Shown: positions 51,444 to 60,720, numbered from the stretch's first letter. The stretch is 64,000 nt of DNA from Amedibacillus dolichus DSM 3991 (GCF_000154285.1 NZ_DS483475.1:62001-126000); one strand, 5' to 3'. Translations and numbers: made by a program. The notes: generated by a model from the sequence alone, not told the origin.

Positions 51444-53825
51444 TTATCTCTTTCTTATCTTTCTAAGCTTATATGCATTGTTTAAAATAATACAAATGAT
51501 GAATTGCACAACAATAGAAACTAATAAAACCGATATACCGGTGGATATACTAATGCTTGTATTGCCGTATTGCTGTGCAAGGAAGCCATCTGCCACATTG
51601 ACACTGTCCATATAGGTCGTAGGGAACAGATGTGCATACTGTGCTATGCCTCTGACTAACTTCGGTAAATATACAAATCCCAAAATTACTAGCAATGCGG
51701 TAATAAGCACAAACATATCTTCTCGTATCAAGAACGATAGTATATATACGAAAATACTTAAGTTGATCGTAAATAAAACACCAAGGAAGAACCACTTCTT
51801 GAACATACTAATCATGCTTACCGCTTGCCATACTCCTTCACTGTTTTGAAGCATGAACGGCTGTTGTAGTCCAGCATTGCCTGTAAATAGGGTTGTAATC
51901 AAAAGAATAGAAAGTAACAATACGGAATACATGGCAACCGTAAATACGATGCCAAGCATAAGTTTCGTTAAAAAGGTCTTTTTGCTTTGTAAAGGATATA
52001 AAACACTGATGTCCAATCCCTTTACATAATCTAAAGTAAAGAACTGCGCTAAAAGATAGATGCAACAAATCGTAAGAATGATTGGTAAAATGAGCTTAGT
52101 AAGCGATGTGGTAAAGCTTAAACCATAGATTGGGAAGTCTATGTTCTCGTATGCAAGATCATGCTCTTGTAAATATTCGAAATAAGCAATCTGTTGTTGG
52201 AAGAATTGAATACCATCTATATTTTCGCTTTCGTTATGCTTTAAATCAGTTATTTGTTTTTCCAATATCTTAGGATAGAGAGTATAGACTGTTTCCCAAT
52301 CCTCTTTTTCAATACTGCTTAACACTTTTTTGTAATCTTCATTATCATTTTTAGAATCTTTTATTAGATTCCCATAATTTATATATTCAGCACTGCCTTT
52401 CTTATGCTCTGACTGTTCTTTTTGCACCTCTTGTATATATTTTTCATTGTTTATGATCTGTCCTTTTATTGTTTCTTCTAATTTTGATTGATTCCCCATA
52501 TTCATCAAAAGGAATACAACTGCCACAACAACCGTAAGTAGTATCATCACGATGTTGGACTTTCTGCATAATACCCGCTTGCTCGTGAACTTGATATATC
52601 CCCATATTCCTTTCGTTGCTTTATCATTGTGATAGGTTTCTTTTGATTCATTGGAAACAACCATGACTTTCTCTTTTTTCTTCCATGAGAAATCACAGAA
52701 GAAATAGTATGCTGCCATTAACACAAGGTTGCTTATAGTAAGCACAATAACACCGTTTATGAAATTGATATTGGCATTTCCTAACGTGAACATCATCTCT
52801 CCGCTGATTACCTGTAAGGAATTAAAATAGGTTGTCGGGAACAAGTGTGCTACATCATACAATGGAACAATGTTGGTTGTAACCCACATACCACCTAGAA
52901 TCACCGCCAAAGAGAAAAGTAAACATACGATATTTCTCTTTAAGAAAGTAGAAATAACAGAAACTGTATTTATGATGAATAGAACAACTAAAGTTCCAAG
53001 CAATGCTAATTGTGGAAGTAATGTCATGAAGGAAACATACACATCATCTCCCTTTAATGTATAAGTTAAAACAGGTGAATGTATCGTTCCGATGCCTTCG
53101 ATCACACCGGCATATAACAAGATGAAGGTAGCAAAAAATATAAACAGTCCAAACCCCAAAGCTACATTAGCTAACATTTTTGAACCTAGCTTTTTAAATT
53201 TGCTTAGCGGTAAGGTCTTATGCACATCAATGCGATCTACATAAGAAGAACAATACAGATTAGAGGCAAGAAAAACAATCAAGATAGCAAAGATGAGCGG
53301 AAAATAATTATTAATCATATCTACTAAAAAAGAAAACCCATGAATAGAACCGAAACGTGTTTCAAAATATGATCCGTTTTCTGCCATATACAATGCAAAC
53401 TTTTTATTTACTCTATTCACATCATTCATTTCTTCATCAATATGTCCTACCGATTCATTAAATTCGACGCCAAGATCTATTAGTTTAGCATCAGCTTCAT
53501 AATAACTTTTCCAATCTCGATCTAACAGACTCTGTGAACGTATTTCGTGATATTTCTTTTCCTTTTGCAGTATATCTAATTGTTTTGATATAAGGTTGTA
53601 TGTTTCAGAGCCTTTTTCATACGTATCAAGCCATTCTTCAGAACCTTTTATACTCTGCTCTATGCCTGCTAACTCTTGTTCACGATTTTCTGTATTTTCA
53701 AATGTATAAGCAACATTTATTTCACCTTTATACATGAAAGTAATAAAAAAAATCACCAACAACAATAAGATTATATTAAGCTTCTTCTTCCCATTCTTTT
53801 TGATTAAAAAAGTAAAGAAATTCAT
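51444..53825 (-). CDS. ABC permease made of two fused homologous halves
   Basis: A 793-aa membrane protein. Each half has one N-terminal helix, a charged extracytoplasmic coiled region of about 120-150 residues and about five more helices. The halves share aligned landmarks: GFSF and GLSF before the second helix, then AHLFPTTY near residues 327 and 735. This points to an internal duplication of an ABC-2-type permease. It overlaps the ATPase stop by 4 nt. The family may export peptides or give antimicrobial resistance; the substrate is unknown. It is intact, although its ATPase is frameshifted. Confidence 0.75.
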   Translation of the reverse strand: MNFFTFLIKKNGKKKLNIILLLLVIFFITFMYKGEINVAYTFENTENREQELAGIEQSIKGSEEWLDTYEKGSETYNLISKQLDILQKEKKYHEIRSQSLLDRDWKSYYEADAKLIDLGVEFNESVGHIDEEMNDVNRVNKKFALYMAENGSYFETRFGSIHGFSFLVDMINNYFPLIFAILIVFLASNLYCSSYVDRIDVHKTLPLSKFKKLGSKMLANVALGFGLFIFFATFILLYAGVIEGIGTIHSPVLTYTLKGDDVYVSFMTLLPQLALLGTLVVLFIINTVSVISTFLKRNIVCLLFSLAVILGGMWVTTNIVPLYDVAHLFPTTYFNSLQVISGEMMFTLGNANINFINGVIVLTISNLVLMAAYYFFCDFSWKKKEKVMVVSNESKETYHNDKATKGIWGYIKFTSKRVLCRKSNIVMILLTVVVAVVFLLMNMGNQSKLEETIKGQIINNEKYIQEVQKEQSEHKKGSAEYINYGNLIKDSKNDNEDYKKVLSSIEKEDWETVYTLYPKILEKQITDLKHNESENIDGIQFFQQQIAYFEYLQEHDLAYENIDFPIYGLSFTTSLTKLILPIILTICCIYLLAQFFTLDYVKGLDISVLYPLQSKKTFLTKLMLGIVFTVAMYSVLLLSILLITTLFTGNAGLQQPFMLQNSEGVWQAVSMISMFKKWFFLGVLFTINLSIFVYILSFLIREDMFVLITALLVILGFVYLPKLVRGIAQYAHLFPTTYMDSVNVADGFLAQQYGNTSISISTGISVLLVSIVVQFIICIILNNAYKLRKIRKR

Positions 53826-54440
53826 GCCTTTACCTCAATAAGCGTACGGTCATGTATTTGCAGAACGGTATCGCAATATGCAACAATCTCGTCTTTATAA
53901 TGGGAAGATAATAAAATCGTTTTGCCTTGTTTTTTTAGGTTTAAGATCTGTTGGAAGAAATGCTTACGATTATCCTCGTCAAGTCCGTTCGTGATTTCGT
54001 CCATGATCAAATATTTCGCATCACTTACCAGATATAAGCCAATAACCAATCGCTGTTTCATACCTAGAGAATATTTCCTTGTCGGTATCTTGATATAGCC
54101 GCCCATATCCCATTCCTCAATGATCTGATTGATGTCTACATCGGATTTCCATGTATTCTTCACAAAGCGAAGATAATCTAAGCCGCTTAGGTTCTTATCA
54201 AGCCATTCCACACTTTCAAAATAGAAAATATCCTGCATTTTCTTTTCCGCATCGACACCATCAAAAAGAACCTCTCCGCCCTTTGCATGTAATAAATTTA
54301 CCATCGTACGAAAGAGCGTTGTTTTCCCCGTTCCGTTTTCCGCAACGACACCGTATATGATATCATCATGAAATGTATAGTCTACATTCGTTAAAATCGG
54401 GTGTCTTGTTTCAATCGTAATGTTTTTTTAGTTCAATCAT
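53822..54440 (-). pseudogene. ABC ATPase with one-base frameshift
   Basis: The frame from 54304 (160 aa) holds the signature YSLGMKQR, Walker B YLIMDEITNGLD and SSHYKDE but lacks Walker A. The missing part lies upstream in another frame: ATG at 54440 starts MIELK, and after a run of seven A (plus-strand T7, 54423-54429) the coding continues as NITIETRHPILTNV and Walker A AENGTGKTTLF. With six A the frame would be continuous. It may be a pseudogene, a phase-variable tract, slippage-corrected, or a sequencing error. Confidence 0.8.
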
Positions 54441-54740
54441 ATCAGTACCTTCTTCCCTCTATCATAATTAGTATAAAAGATAGGTGTTACTTTGCGAAGA
54501 AATAACCGCCTATCTTAAAGATTACATGACCGATTATTCAAAATTATAAATACGAAAGTTTAATTAGATTATTGTTTTTAGTATATATTGTGATAATGAA
54601 AGCGTAACTATCTTCCTGTTTATATTATAAAACATAAAACAAATAGCAGTCAATTATTTCCTTAATATTCATCAATACATTAACTTAAGTACATACTTTC
54701 AAACATATTTCCTCTCGCCTCTATATTTTTATCTGAATAT
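54441..54740. other. AT-rich intergenic region upstream of the ABC operon
   Basis: No gene is seen. An inverted repeat, GATAGG-x-GTTA (54479-54489) with TAAC-x2-CCTATC (54503-54514), lies about 40-75 nt upstream of the ATPase start and is followed on the minus strand by CTTTTAT. It could be an attenuator or an operator. The remaining bases are AT-rich with no recognisable motif. Confidence 0.45.
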
Positions 54741-54773
54741 AAAAAACGATGAGCAACCATCATTCGCTCATCA
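54741..54773 (-). terminator. Terminator of the spoIIIAH-like gene (minus strand)
   Basis: TGATGAGC pairs with GCTCATCG (54747-54773) and is followed by TTTTTT on the minus strand. Confidence 0.8.
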
Positions 54774-54803
54774 TTAAAAACAATATGCAATTTATAAAAG
54801 TCG

Positions 54804-55307
54804 CTATTTCTTAAAAGTAACCTCCACAAAATAGGCATTGTTTGTAATACTGCTGGTTTTAATTAAAATATCCTTTGCGACCTCTTTGGATTCCTTCGGC
54901 TCAAAAACATTTACAATACAGGTTGTATCCTTGATTTCCACTGCACATTTATAACCGGATTCTTCCAATTTTTTAACGATTTCCTCTTGCATCTGTTTTC
55001 GTTTTTCAACATCGTCCATTGCGGCAATTGCCTGCTTCTTTACTTCCTCACTTGCGTTTTCATCAGCAACACTTTCACTTTGCTTATTATATTCTACCTC
55101 TAGCTTTTGATTGATGGTTTCCTGCAACTTACCAACTGGATCCTCCTGCTTTTGATTTTCTGATGTATCCTTCGTTTTTGCCACTTCTTTTTCACTGGTA
55201 TTTTGAATCGAAGCGGTAACCTGATCGTCTGGTAAGGTTACATAATATACAGATAGCATAAGAACAAAGGAAAACATCGTTAAAAATGCAAGTGCTTGTT
55301 TATTCAT
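54804..55307 (-). CDS. spoIIIAH: SpoIIIAH-like sporulation channel protein
   Basis: A 167-aa protein with one N-terminal membrane helix (residues about 5-24, FLTMFSFVLMLSVYYVTLP), a charged helical middle with EEVKKQAIAAMDDVEKRKQMQEEIVKKL (core AIAAMDDVEKRKQMQEE) and a C-terminal YscJ/FliF-like ring-building fold (YKCAVEIKDTTCIVNVF). SpoIIIAH forms the mother-cell side of the SpoIIQ-SpoIIIAH channel. It stands alone here, without spoIIIAA-AG. A sigma-E-like promoter lies upstream. Confidence 0.82.
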   Translation of the reverse strand: MNKQALAFLTMFSFVLMLSVYYVTLPDDQVTASIQNTSEKEVAKTKDTSENQKQEDPVGKLQETINQKLEVEYNKQSESVADENASEEVKKQAIAAMDDVEKRKQMQEEIVKKLEESGYKCAVEIKDTTCIVNVFEPKESKEVAKDILIKTSSITNNAYFVEVTFKK

Positions 55308-55326
55308 AAAAAGCCCTCCTTGCTAC

Positions 55327-55354
55327 ATACTATGCAAAGAGAGCTTTTCCTATA
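55327..55354 (-). promoter_or_regulatory. Sigma-E-like promoter of spoIIIAH
   Basis: Minus strand: TATAGG (55354-55349), 14 nt, CATAGTAT (55334-55327). Spacing equals that at spoIIM and spoIVA. Confidence 0.5.
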
Positions 55355-55355
55355 C

Positions 55356-56726
55356 CTAAGAAAAGATTTCCTTCAAACGATTTAGCCATTCTTCATAATA
55401 AGCCTGCTGATACTGCATAAAATCATGATATGAAATGACTCGTGTTTCCAATTCCTCAATAAATGTAACAAAGGCTTTGTTGATGGCAATCATCTTATCA
55501 TCATGAATAATATCAATCCGACCGATTTCACACAAAGAAACCGCTAGGATCTTTGCGCATTCATTATGCACCAGTTCCGCCTCCTCCATCGGAAGTTTTA
55601 AGAAGCTGGTATTGAGCCAATAATTATCTACCAAATAATTCTTAATAACATTTAAGAACAGTGTAAAATCCTCCATATTATTTCCCGGCTCGATAGCAAA
55701 CAGCATCTTAAAAAACACAAACCAATCGTAATCCTTATTTAGAACAGATATCAAATGATTTCCTAGTGTATGAATGAAAATATCTTGGGAATGGAAATTT
55801 GCGTCCATTTCGATTTCGTTTTCAAAATCCATTTTTATAGCATTCATTTTTCGAAAGGTGCGAAACAATGCGGAGATACGATCATTGTTTCCTCCGTCAT
55901 AGCGAATATCCTTAATAAAAATATAATGTCCTAAAATCGCTGATGTCTTTTTTAAATTCAAAGTGAAGCCAATGCTTTCATTTAGCTTTAAAGCAAACAA
56001 ATCGTTAATTTCTTTTGAAATCAGTTGTTCAAAGGAATTTTCGGTAATTCCGGTATCAAGTCGTGATTCCTCTTGCATTTGATCATAGATAATTTTCAGC
56101 TGATGATCCGTCAGTGTTAAATTGGCTTTGATAGAGCCTAACAGTTCCTTCATAAAATCATCATATACATAATAATTGGTATTTTTATATACCAACTTAT
56201 GCTCGATATCTCCCCAAAAGGAGTGTACCAAGGCCTTGATTTGTAATTCGACATTGATTTTATGTCCATTTTTCAAATAATATCCATCTATTCGATAAAT
56301 GGCAAAGCCGTTCTTTTGAATTTGCGGTTGGCGGGATTGCACATCTAAAAAGAAATTTGGATTCTGTTCATGATAATAATAACCGTCCTCTGCATTTTTT
56401 TGATTCAGGGTTTCACGTAAATGCTTTAAAACATGAAATTCATCTTCGATAAAACGACATTCGATAATAAAGCCAATCAAATCGCTTAAATGATCGAGAA
56501 TTTGCTGAGCGGTATCGTTTTCCACATAAAAACGATTGCGAATAATCTTTTCCCGTAGACTTTCCTTCGATTTGATACGAGAATTCATATCAACGATCAT
56601 GTCCTGTCCGACAAATAAATATTTCAAATAATCATGAATTTCTTCTACCGCCTCACGATACAAGGGCATATTGGAATCCAAAAGCCGTAACGTATCATCA
56701 ATTGTATCAAATACCTTTAATCGCAC
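55356..56726 (-). CDS. Divergent RelA/SpoT-domain protein
   Basis: A 456-aa soluble protein. Residues about 45-195 look like an RSH nucleotidyltransferase domain: SRIKSKESLREKIIRN, then DLIGFIIECRF, and VELQIKALVHSFWGDIEHKLVYKN. The GYRSLH-type substrate motif is replaced by NGFAIYRIDGYY, so (p)ppGpp synthesis is doubtful. The C-terminal 260 residues are unrecognised and helix-rich. It overlaps the ribF stop by 10 nt. It could bind nucleotides as a sensor rather than synthesise alarmones. Confidence 0.65.
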   Translation of the reverse strand: MRLKVFDTIDDTLRLLDSNMPLYREAVEEIHDYLKYLFVGQDMIVDMNSRIKSKESLREKIIRNRFYVENDTAQQILDHLSDLIGFIIECRFIEDEFHVLKHLRETLNQKNAEDGYYYHEQNPNFFLDVQSRQPQIQKNGFAIYRIDGYYLKNGHKINVELQIKALVHSFWGDIEHKLVYKNTNYYVYDDFMKELLGSIKANLTLTDHQLKIIYDQMQEESRLDTGITENSFEQLISKEINDLFALKLNESIGFTLNLKKTSAILGHYIFIKDIRYDGGNNDRISALFRTFRKMNAIKMDFENEIEMDANFHSQDIFIHTLGNHLISVLNKDYDWFVFFKMLFAIEPGNNMEDFTLFLNVIKNYLVDNYWLNTSFLKLPMEEAELVHNECAKILAVSLCEIGRIDIIHDDKMIAINKAFVTFIEELETRVISYHDFMQYQQAYYEEWLNRLKEIFS

Positions 56727-57661
56727 AAAACCTCACCTACTCTTTCTTGAAAATACTTTCTTGCGACTTGCTTATCCTGTGCAAGCTGTCTTTGCAAAGC
56801 CTGCGCATCAGAAAATTTTTCTTCTTTGCGTAAATAGCTTAGGAAACGAAAGATAACCCTCTGTTCATAAATAGTCGTATCAAAATCCAACAAATGTGCT
56901 TCGATAGAAATATTCTTTTGATAATTATAGGTCGGATTATGCCCGATATTGATAATCGCCTCATACCATCGTCCTTGCACCTTCACCTCTCCGATATAAA
57001 CACCGCCTGCCGGAATAACATAGCGATAGCTTAGCTTTAAATTGGCAGTCGGAAATCCATACCTTCGTCCGAATTGATTTCCTTTAACAACAATCCCCTC
57101 CAATTCATAGGGGCGCTGTAAAAATACATTTGCCTGCTCGATGTTTCCTTGTCGCAAAAGTTCTTCGATTCGAGAGGAACTGATCTTCTTTGCATCGCTG
57201 CTAACTTGCGCCACAACATCAACTGTAAAATATGGTTGTTTTTTAAGACTTTCGCTATTTCCCTCACCCCGATAGCCGTAATGAAAATCATAGCCGCATA
57301 CTAAGGTTTTTAGCTTCAACGGCTTTAAAACAAGTTCATGAAAATCCTCAACACGCAACTGCTGCATATCCTTTTCAAAAGTAAGAATGATCCATGTTTC
57401 AATTCCTAATTCTTCGGCAATTTCGATACGCTTATGCATCGGCGTTAAATGCTCCAGATCGTCCATTTGCTTGATTACCGCCCATGGATCCGGCTCAAAA
57501 GTAATCAATGCCGGTTTGGCATTTTGAGCCTTGGCATGAGCAAGCACATGAGTTATCAGCTGTCGATGCCCTACATGCAAGCCATCAAAATACCCAATAC
57601 ATGCCACCAAAGGAGTATCCGGCTGTATCGGGTGTCGTAAATCAAAATGTATTATTTCCAT
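56717..57661 (-). CDS. ribF: Bifunctional riboflavin kinase/FAD synthetase
   Basis: A 314-aa enzyme that makes FMN and FAD. The N-terminal adenylyltransferase domain has CIGYFDGLHVGHRQLI and the ISSSRIEELL end. The C-terminal kinase domain has GNQFGRRYGFPTANL and the catalytic-region IEAHLLDFD. The Met at 57661 gives the family N-terminus (MEIIHFD); a 10-residue extension is possible. Adjacent to truB, as in most Firmicutes. Confidence 0.95.
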   Translation of the reverse strand: MEIIHFDLRHPIQPDTPLVACIGYFDGLHVGHRQLITHVLAHAKAQNAKPALITFEPDPWAVIKQMDDLEHLTPMHKRIEIAEELGIETWIILTFEKDMQQLRVEDFHELVLKPLKLKTLVCGYDFHYGYRGEGNSESLKKQPYFTVDVVAQVSSDAKKISSSRIEELLRQGNIEQANVFLQRPYELEGIVVKGNQFGRRYGFPTANLKLSYRYVIPAGGVYIGEVKVQGRWYEAIINIGHNPTYNYQKNISIEAHLLDFDTTIYEQRVIFRFLSYLRKEEKFSDAQALQRQLAQDKQVARKYFQERVGEVLCD

Positions 57662-57669
57662 AGTTTCAC

Positions 57670-58500
57670 CTACCACAATCCACGCACACAACGAAACACA
57701 TTTCCATGGTCTCTTTCATAGATAGCAACTGCCTCTAGGTGATCCATAATAACAGCCCTATCTTCCTTACAATCCAATCGTACGTGCTTTCCATTATAAA
57801 TATCCTTCATCGGTTCATAAGTAATTTGTGGCAAATGCGCCAACACCTCTGCCACACTATGTAAGGAAAAATGTCCTGCTTCGACATCTTCCAACGTTAC
57901 ACAGTCCGCCAAGGAAAAACGACCGACCTTTGTTCGAACCAGTGATTTCATACAGCCTAGATTTCCACTTGCTTGCGCAACATCGCGACAAAGTGAACGA
58001 ATATAGGTACCACTGCTGCAAGCAACTCGAAAGCGCATGCTTTCTTCATCTAAAACTTCTAGCTCGTAAAAAGTAACATCGCGCATAGGCACCTCTACCG
58101 CTTCCTTGTTTCGTGCATATTCATACAACTTTTTCCCATTTACTTTAATACTGGAAAGCATTGGCGGAAGTTGCTTTTGTTTTCCTAAAAAGGTATGTAA
58201 CAGCGCTTGCAAATCGATAATCGGAGTAATTTCTTTTTCCGCTAAAACCTCGCTCCAAATATCATCACCGAGGGTTTGCTTACCCAATTCCAATTCCGCT
58301 ATGTATTCCTTATCCGTATCCTCAAGAAACGGCAGTACCTTACAGGCTCGTCCAATCAACACCAAAAGTACCCCGGTCGCATTCGGGTCCAATGTACCGC
58401 TATGACCGATTTTTTTAGTTTTCAATATATGCCGCAAGCGGGCAACCACATCGTGTGATGTCATTTCCGCTTCTTTGCGAATCAATAAAACTCCGTCCAT
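57670..58500 (-). CDS. truB: tRNA pseudouridine-55 synthase
   Basis: A 276-aa enzyme that makes psi-55 in the T-loop of tRNA. The start MDGVLLIRKEAEMTSHDVV, the catalytic Asp in GHSGTLDPNATGVLL and CSSGTYIRSLCRD are typical. The usual PUA-like tail is short. It is followed on the same strand after 8 nt by ribF. Confidence 0.96.
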   Translation of the reverse strand: MDGVLLIRKEAEMTSHDVVARLRHILKTKKIGHSGTLDPNATGVLLVLIGRACKVLPFLEDTDKEYIAELELGKQTLGDDIWSEVLAEKEITPIIDLQALLHTFLGKQKQLPPMLSSIKVNGKKLYEYARNKEAVEVPMRDVTFYELEVLDEESMRFRVACSSGTYIRSLCRDVAQASGNLGCMKSLVRTKVGRFSLADCVTLEDVEAGHFSLHSVAEVLAHLPQITYEPMKDIYNGKHVRLDCKEDRAVIMDHLEAVAIYERDHGNVFRCVRGLW

Positions 58501-58592
58501 TTTTAATCACCTTTCCCATTATACTATAAATCTTACTTTTAGCCTACTAGAATAACAAATCACACAACTTTCCATAATTGTATGACTTATGC

Positions 58593-58598
58593 TATAAT
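58593..58598 (+). promoter_or_regulatory. -10 element of ttcA
   Basis: TATAAT with TGC before it (TTATGCTATAAT), 23 nt before the ttcA start. Confidence 0.5.
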
Positions 58599-58621
58599 AA
58601 GTGCCTTAAGGAGTGTGTCGC

Positions 58622-59581
58622 ATGGATTTACAAACAATTTTACGTAGTATTCGCAGAGCGGATATCGATTATGATTTAATCGCAGATGGCGATCGTATTG
58701 CTGTCGGTGTAAGTGGTGGCAAGGATAGTATGGTTTTACTAAGTGCCTTACACATGTATTCAAAATTTAAAGGTAAAAATTTTCAGGTTGTCGGCATTCA
58801 TATAAAGCTTGGTTTTCCAAACATGGATTTTCGAGAGGTCGTATCGTATTGTGAACAGCTCGGCATTGAATTTCATATCATTGATTCCAAGGTATATGAA
58901 ATCTTACAAAAGCACCCCGATGCGAATGGCAACATCAAATGCAGTCTTTGCAGTAAATTTAAAAAAGCAACCGTTATCGAAGCTGCTAAGCAATTCAACT
59001 GTCATAAGGTCGCGTTTGGCCATCACAGTGATGATGCGGTTGAAACCCTACTGATGAATGCTATTTTCGGCGGTAAGCTTGCTGTCTTTTTACCGAAAAT
59101 GTATATGTCAAGAACCGATATCACTTTCATTCGTCCATTGATTTATGCATTCGAAGAGGATATTCTCATTGCCCAACAAAAAAATAATATTCCTTATGTA
59201 GAAAGCACCTGTCCAAACGATGGCTTTACACAGCGTCAGGAAATGAAGGAGATGCTTCATGAATTTTATAAAAAATATCCGATGGCACGCTATAATTTCC
59301 AAAATATGCTTTCCAATGAAGAACAAGTAGAGCTATGGCATAAAACCACAGCACGTGTCGCAAAGCGCAATCATGATAAGCCCATGCAAATTTTATTGGA
59401 GGAGCAGGATTTACAGCTTGGTCAGCGTGGCAGACATTTCTTTTTGATCTATTCACCAAAGCAACTTCCGGATTTGCGACATCACAAAAAAATACCACAT
59501 AGCGACGCAGATAGGCTGTTATCCAAACAGCTAACGCTTCATGACTATATGGAAAGCATCAAAGCAGAATTGGATTTATAA
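58622..59581 (+). CDS. ttcA: tRNA 2-thiocytidine synthetase-type protein TtcA
   Basis: A 319-aa PP-loop ATPase. The adenylation loop is VGVSGGKDSMVLL; the CSLC pair (about residue 103) and a further Cys in ESTCPND can hold the Fe-S cluster of TtcA, which thiolates C32 of tRNA. GHHSDDAVETLLMN is the second PP-loop motif. The start at 58622 follows AAGGAG. TilS-like or TtuA-like alternatives are less likely. Confidence 0.82.
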   Translation: MDLQTILRSIRRADIDYDLIADGDRIAVGVSGGKDSMVLLSALHMYSKFKGKNFQVVGIHIKLGFPNMDFREVVSYCEQLGIEFHIIDSKVYEILQKHPDANGNIKCSLCSKFKKATVIEAAKQFNCHKVAFGHHSDDAVETLLMNAIFGGKLAVFLPKMYMSRTDITFIRPLIYAFEEDILIAQQKNNIPYVESTCPNDGFTQRQEMKEMLHEFYKKYPMARYNFQNMLSNEEQVELWHKTTARVAKRNHDKPMQILLEEQDLQLGQRGRHFFLIYSPKQLPDLRHHKKIPHSDADRLLSKQLTLHDYMESIKAELDL

Positions 59582-59608
59582 AAATCGGGATTAATTCTCG
59601 ATTTTTTT
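59581..59608 (+). terminator. Intrinsic terminator of ttcA
   Basis: AAAATCGGGA pairs with TTCTCGATTTT, followed by more T residues. Confidence 0.75.
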
Positions 59609-59715
59609 ATATTTTCTTTCTAAATCTTTTGATTTAAAAGAATCCTATACAAATCATACACATAAACAACCAATATAGCTTTTACAAATATTATCCAAAT
59701 TCATGATTTTTCAAA

Positions 59716-60720
59716 TTATTTCGAAAAGTTATGAACCGTACCTTTGGGAAATGTAATTATCAATCTTGTATATTCCTTTTCTTTAGAAGCAATATCCAAA
59801 TGCAATCCTAATCTATCACACAGCCTTTTTGATAGATACAGCCCCATACCCATTGCATTTGCTTTGTTTCTGTTTGAACCGGTAAACCCCTTTTCAAACA
59901 CGCGGGATATATCCGATGCTTCGATTCCACAGCCGTTATCCTCAATCATAAGCAAAATATTGGTTTCGTTATCCTGACTGTATATCGTAAGCTTGTTTTC
60001 CTGCTTATCAAAATATTTGATCGCATTTTGCATGATTTGAGATAAAATAAAAATCAGCCATTTTTCATCAGTATAAACGATCTTCTCAATATCTCGAATA
60101 TCAATCGTTACTTTATGCTCCATAAGCGAATAACGAAACTTCAAAATAACCTTATGGATTACTTCATCTAAGTATAATTGTTTTACAAAATAGTCTTTTT
60201 CCGTGTTTTCGCTTCTTGCATAGTAGAGCATTTGTTCCACCAATTGAAATATCTTATCGGTTTCTTTTTTTAACGAATAATTTTTCATATTGTCAAACGT
60301 CAAGGACAAAGCACCAATCGGTATTTTGATTTCATGCGCAAAGCCTTCCACATAGTCTTGATACGCTTGCTTTTCCTCTGTGATTCTACTGATTTCATCA
60401 TTCATAGCTTTACAAGCTTTTTTTAGTGCATAATAATAGGCTTCATTTTGAAATTCCTTTGGCTTTGGTAAAATATCTGCAATATAGTAAGCTTCTTGTA
60501 ATCCATCTACTAAGTCAATAATCTGTCTTGATGCACTTCGCTTCTTTTGATACATGCACCACTCCAAAAGTCCTTGTATGCTGATGAACACAATTATAAG
60601 CAATACAACAAACAGCATGTCTACACCATAGAAAAGTAAAACAACTGAAACCAAGGAAAGAAAGAAAAGCTGAAACAATAGCTCTGTTATTTTTTCTTCT
60701 AAGTATGTAAAAAAACTCAT
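59716..60720 (-). CDS. Sensor histidine kinase, BceS-like
   Basis: A 334-aa intramembrane-sensing kinase. Two adjacent membrane helices (about residues 18-54) with almost no outside loop are typical of BceS-type kinases that read the transporter state. The H-box is GFAHEIKIPIGALSL, the N-box MQNAIKYFD and the G-boxes EDNGCGIEASD and MGMGLYLSKRLCDRLGL. The ATG at 60720 overlaps the response-regulator stop (ATGA). Its partner regulator upstream is destroyed by an IS and a frameshift. Confidence 0.88.
   Translation of the reverse strand: MSFFTYLEEKITELLFQLFFLSLVSVVLLFYGVDMLFVVLLIIVFISIQGLLEWCMYQKKRSASRQIIDLVDGLQEAYYIADILPKPKEFQNEAYYYALKKACKAMNDEISRITEEKQAYQDYVEGFAHEIKIPIGALSLTFDNMKNYSLKKETDKIFQLVEQMLYYARSENTEKDYFVKQLYLDEVIHKVILKFRYSLMEHKVTIDIRDIEKIVYTDEKWLIFILSQIMQNAIKYFDKQENKLTIYSQDNETNILLMIEDNGCGIEASDISRVFEKGFTGSNRNKANAMGMGLYLSKRLCDRLGLHLDIASKEKEYTRLIITFPKGTVHNFSK

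Noticed and set aside
53822-54304. Stand-alone 160-aa ABC ATPase from the ATG at 54304
   Set aside because: It would lack Walker A, which is clearly encoded just upstream in another frame; treated as a frameshifted gene.
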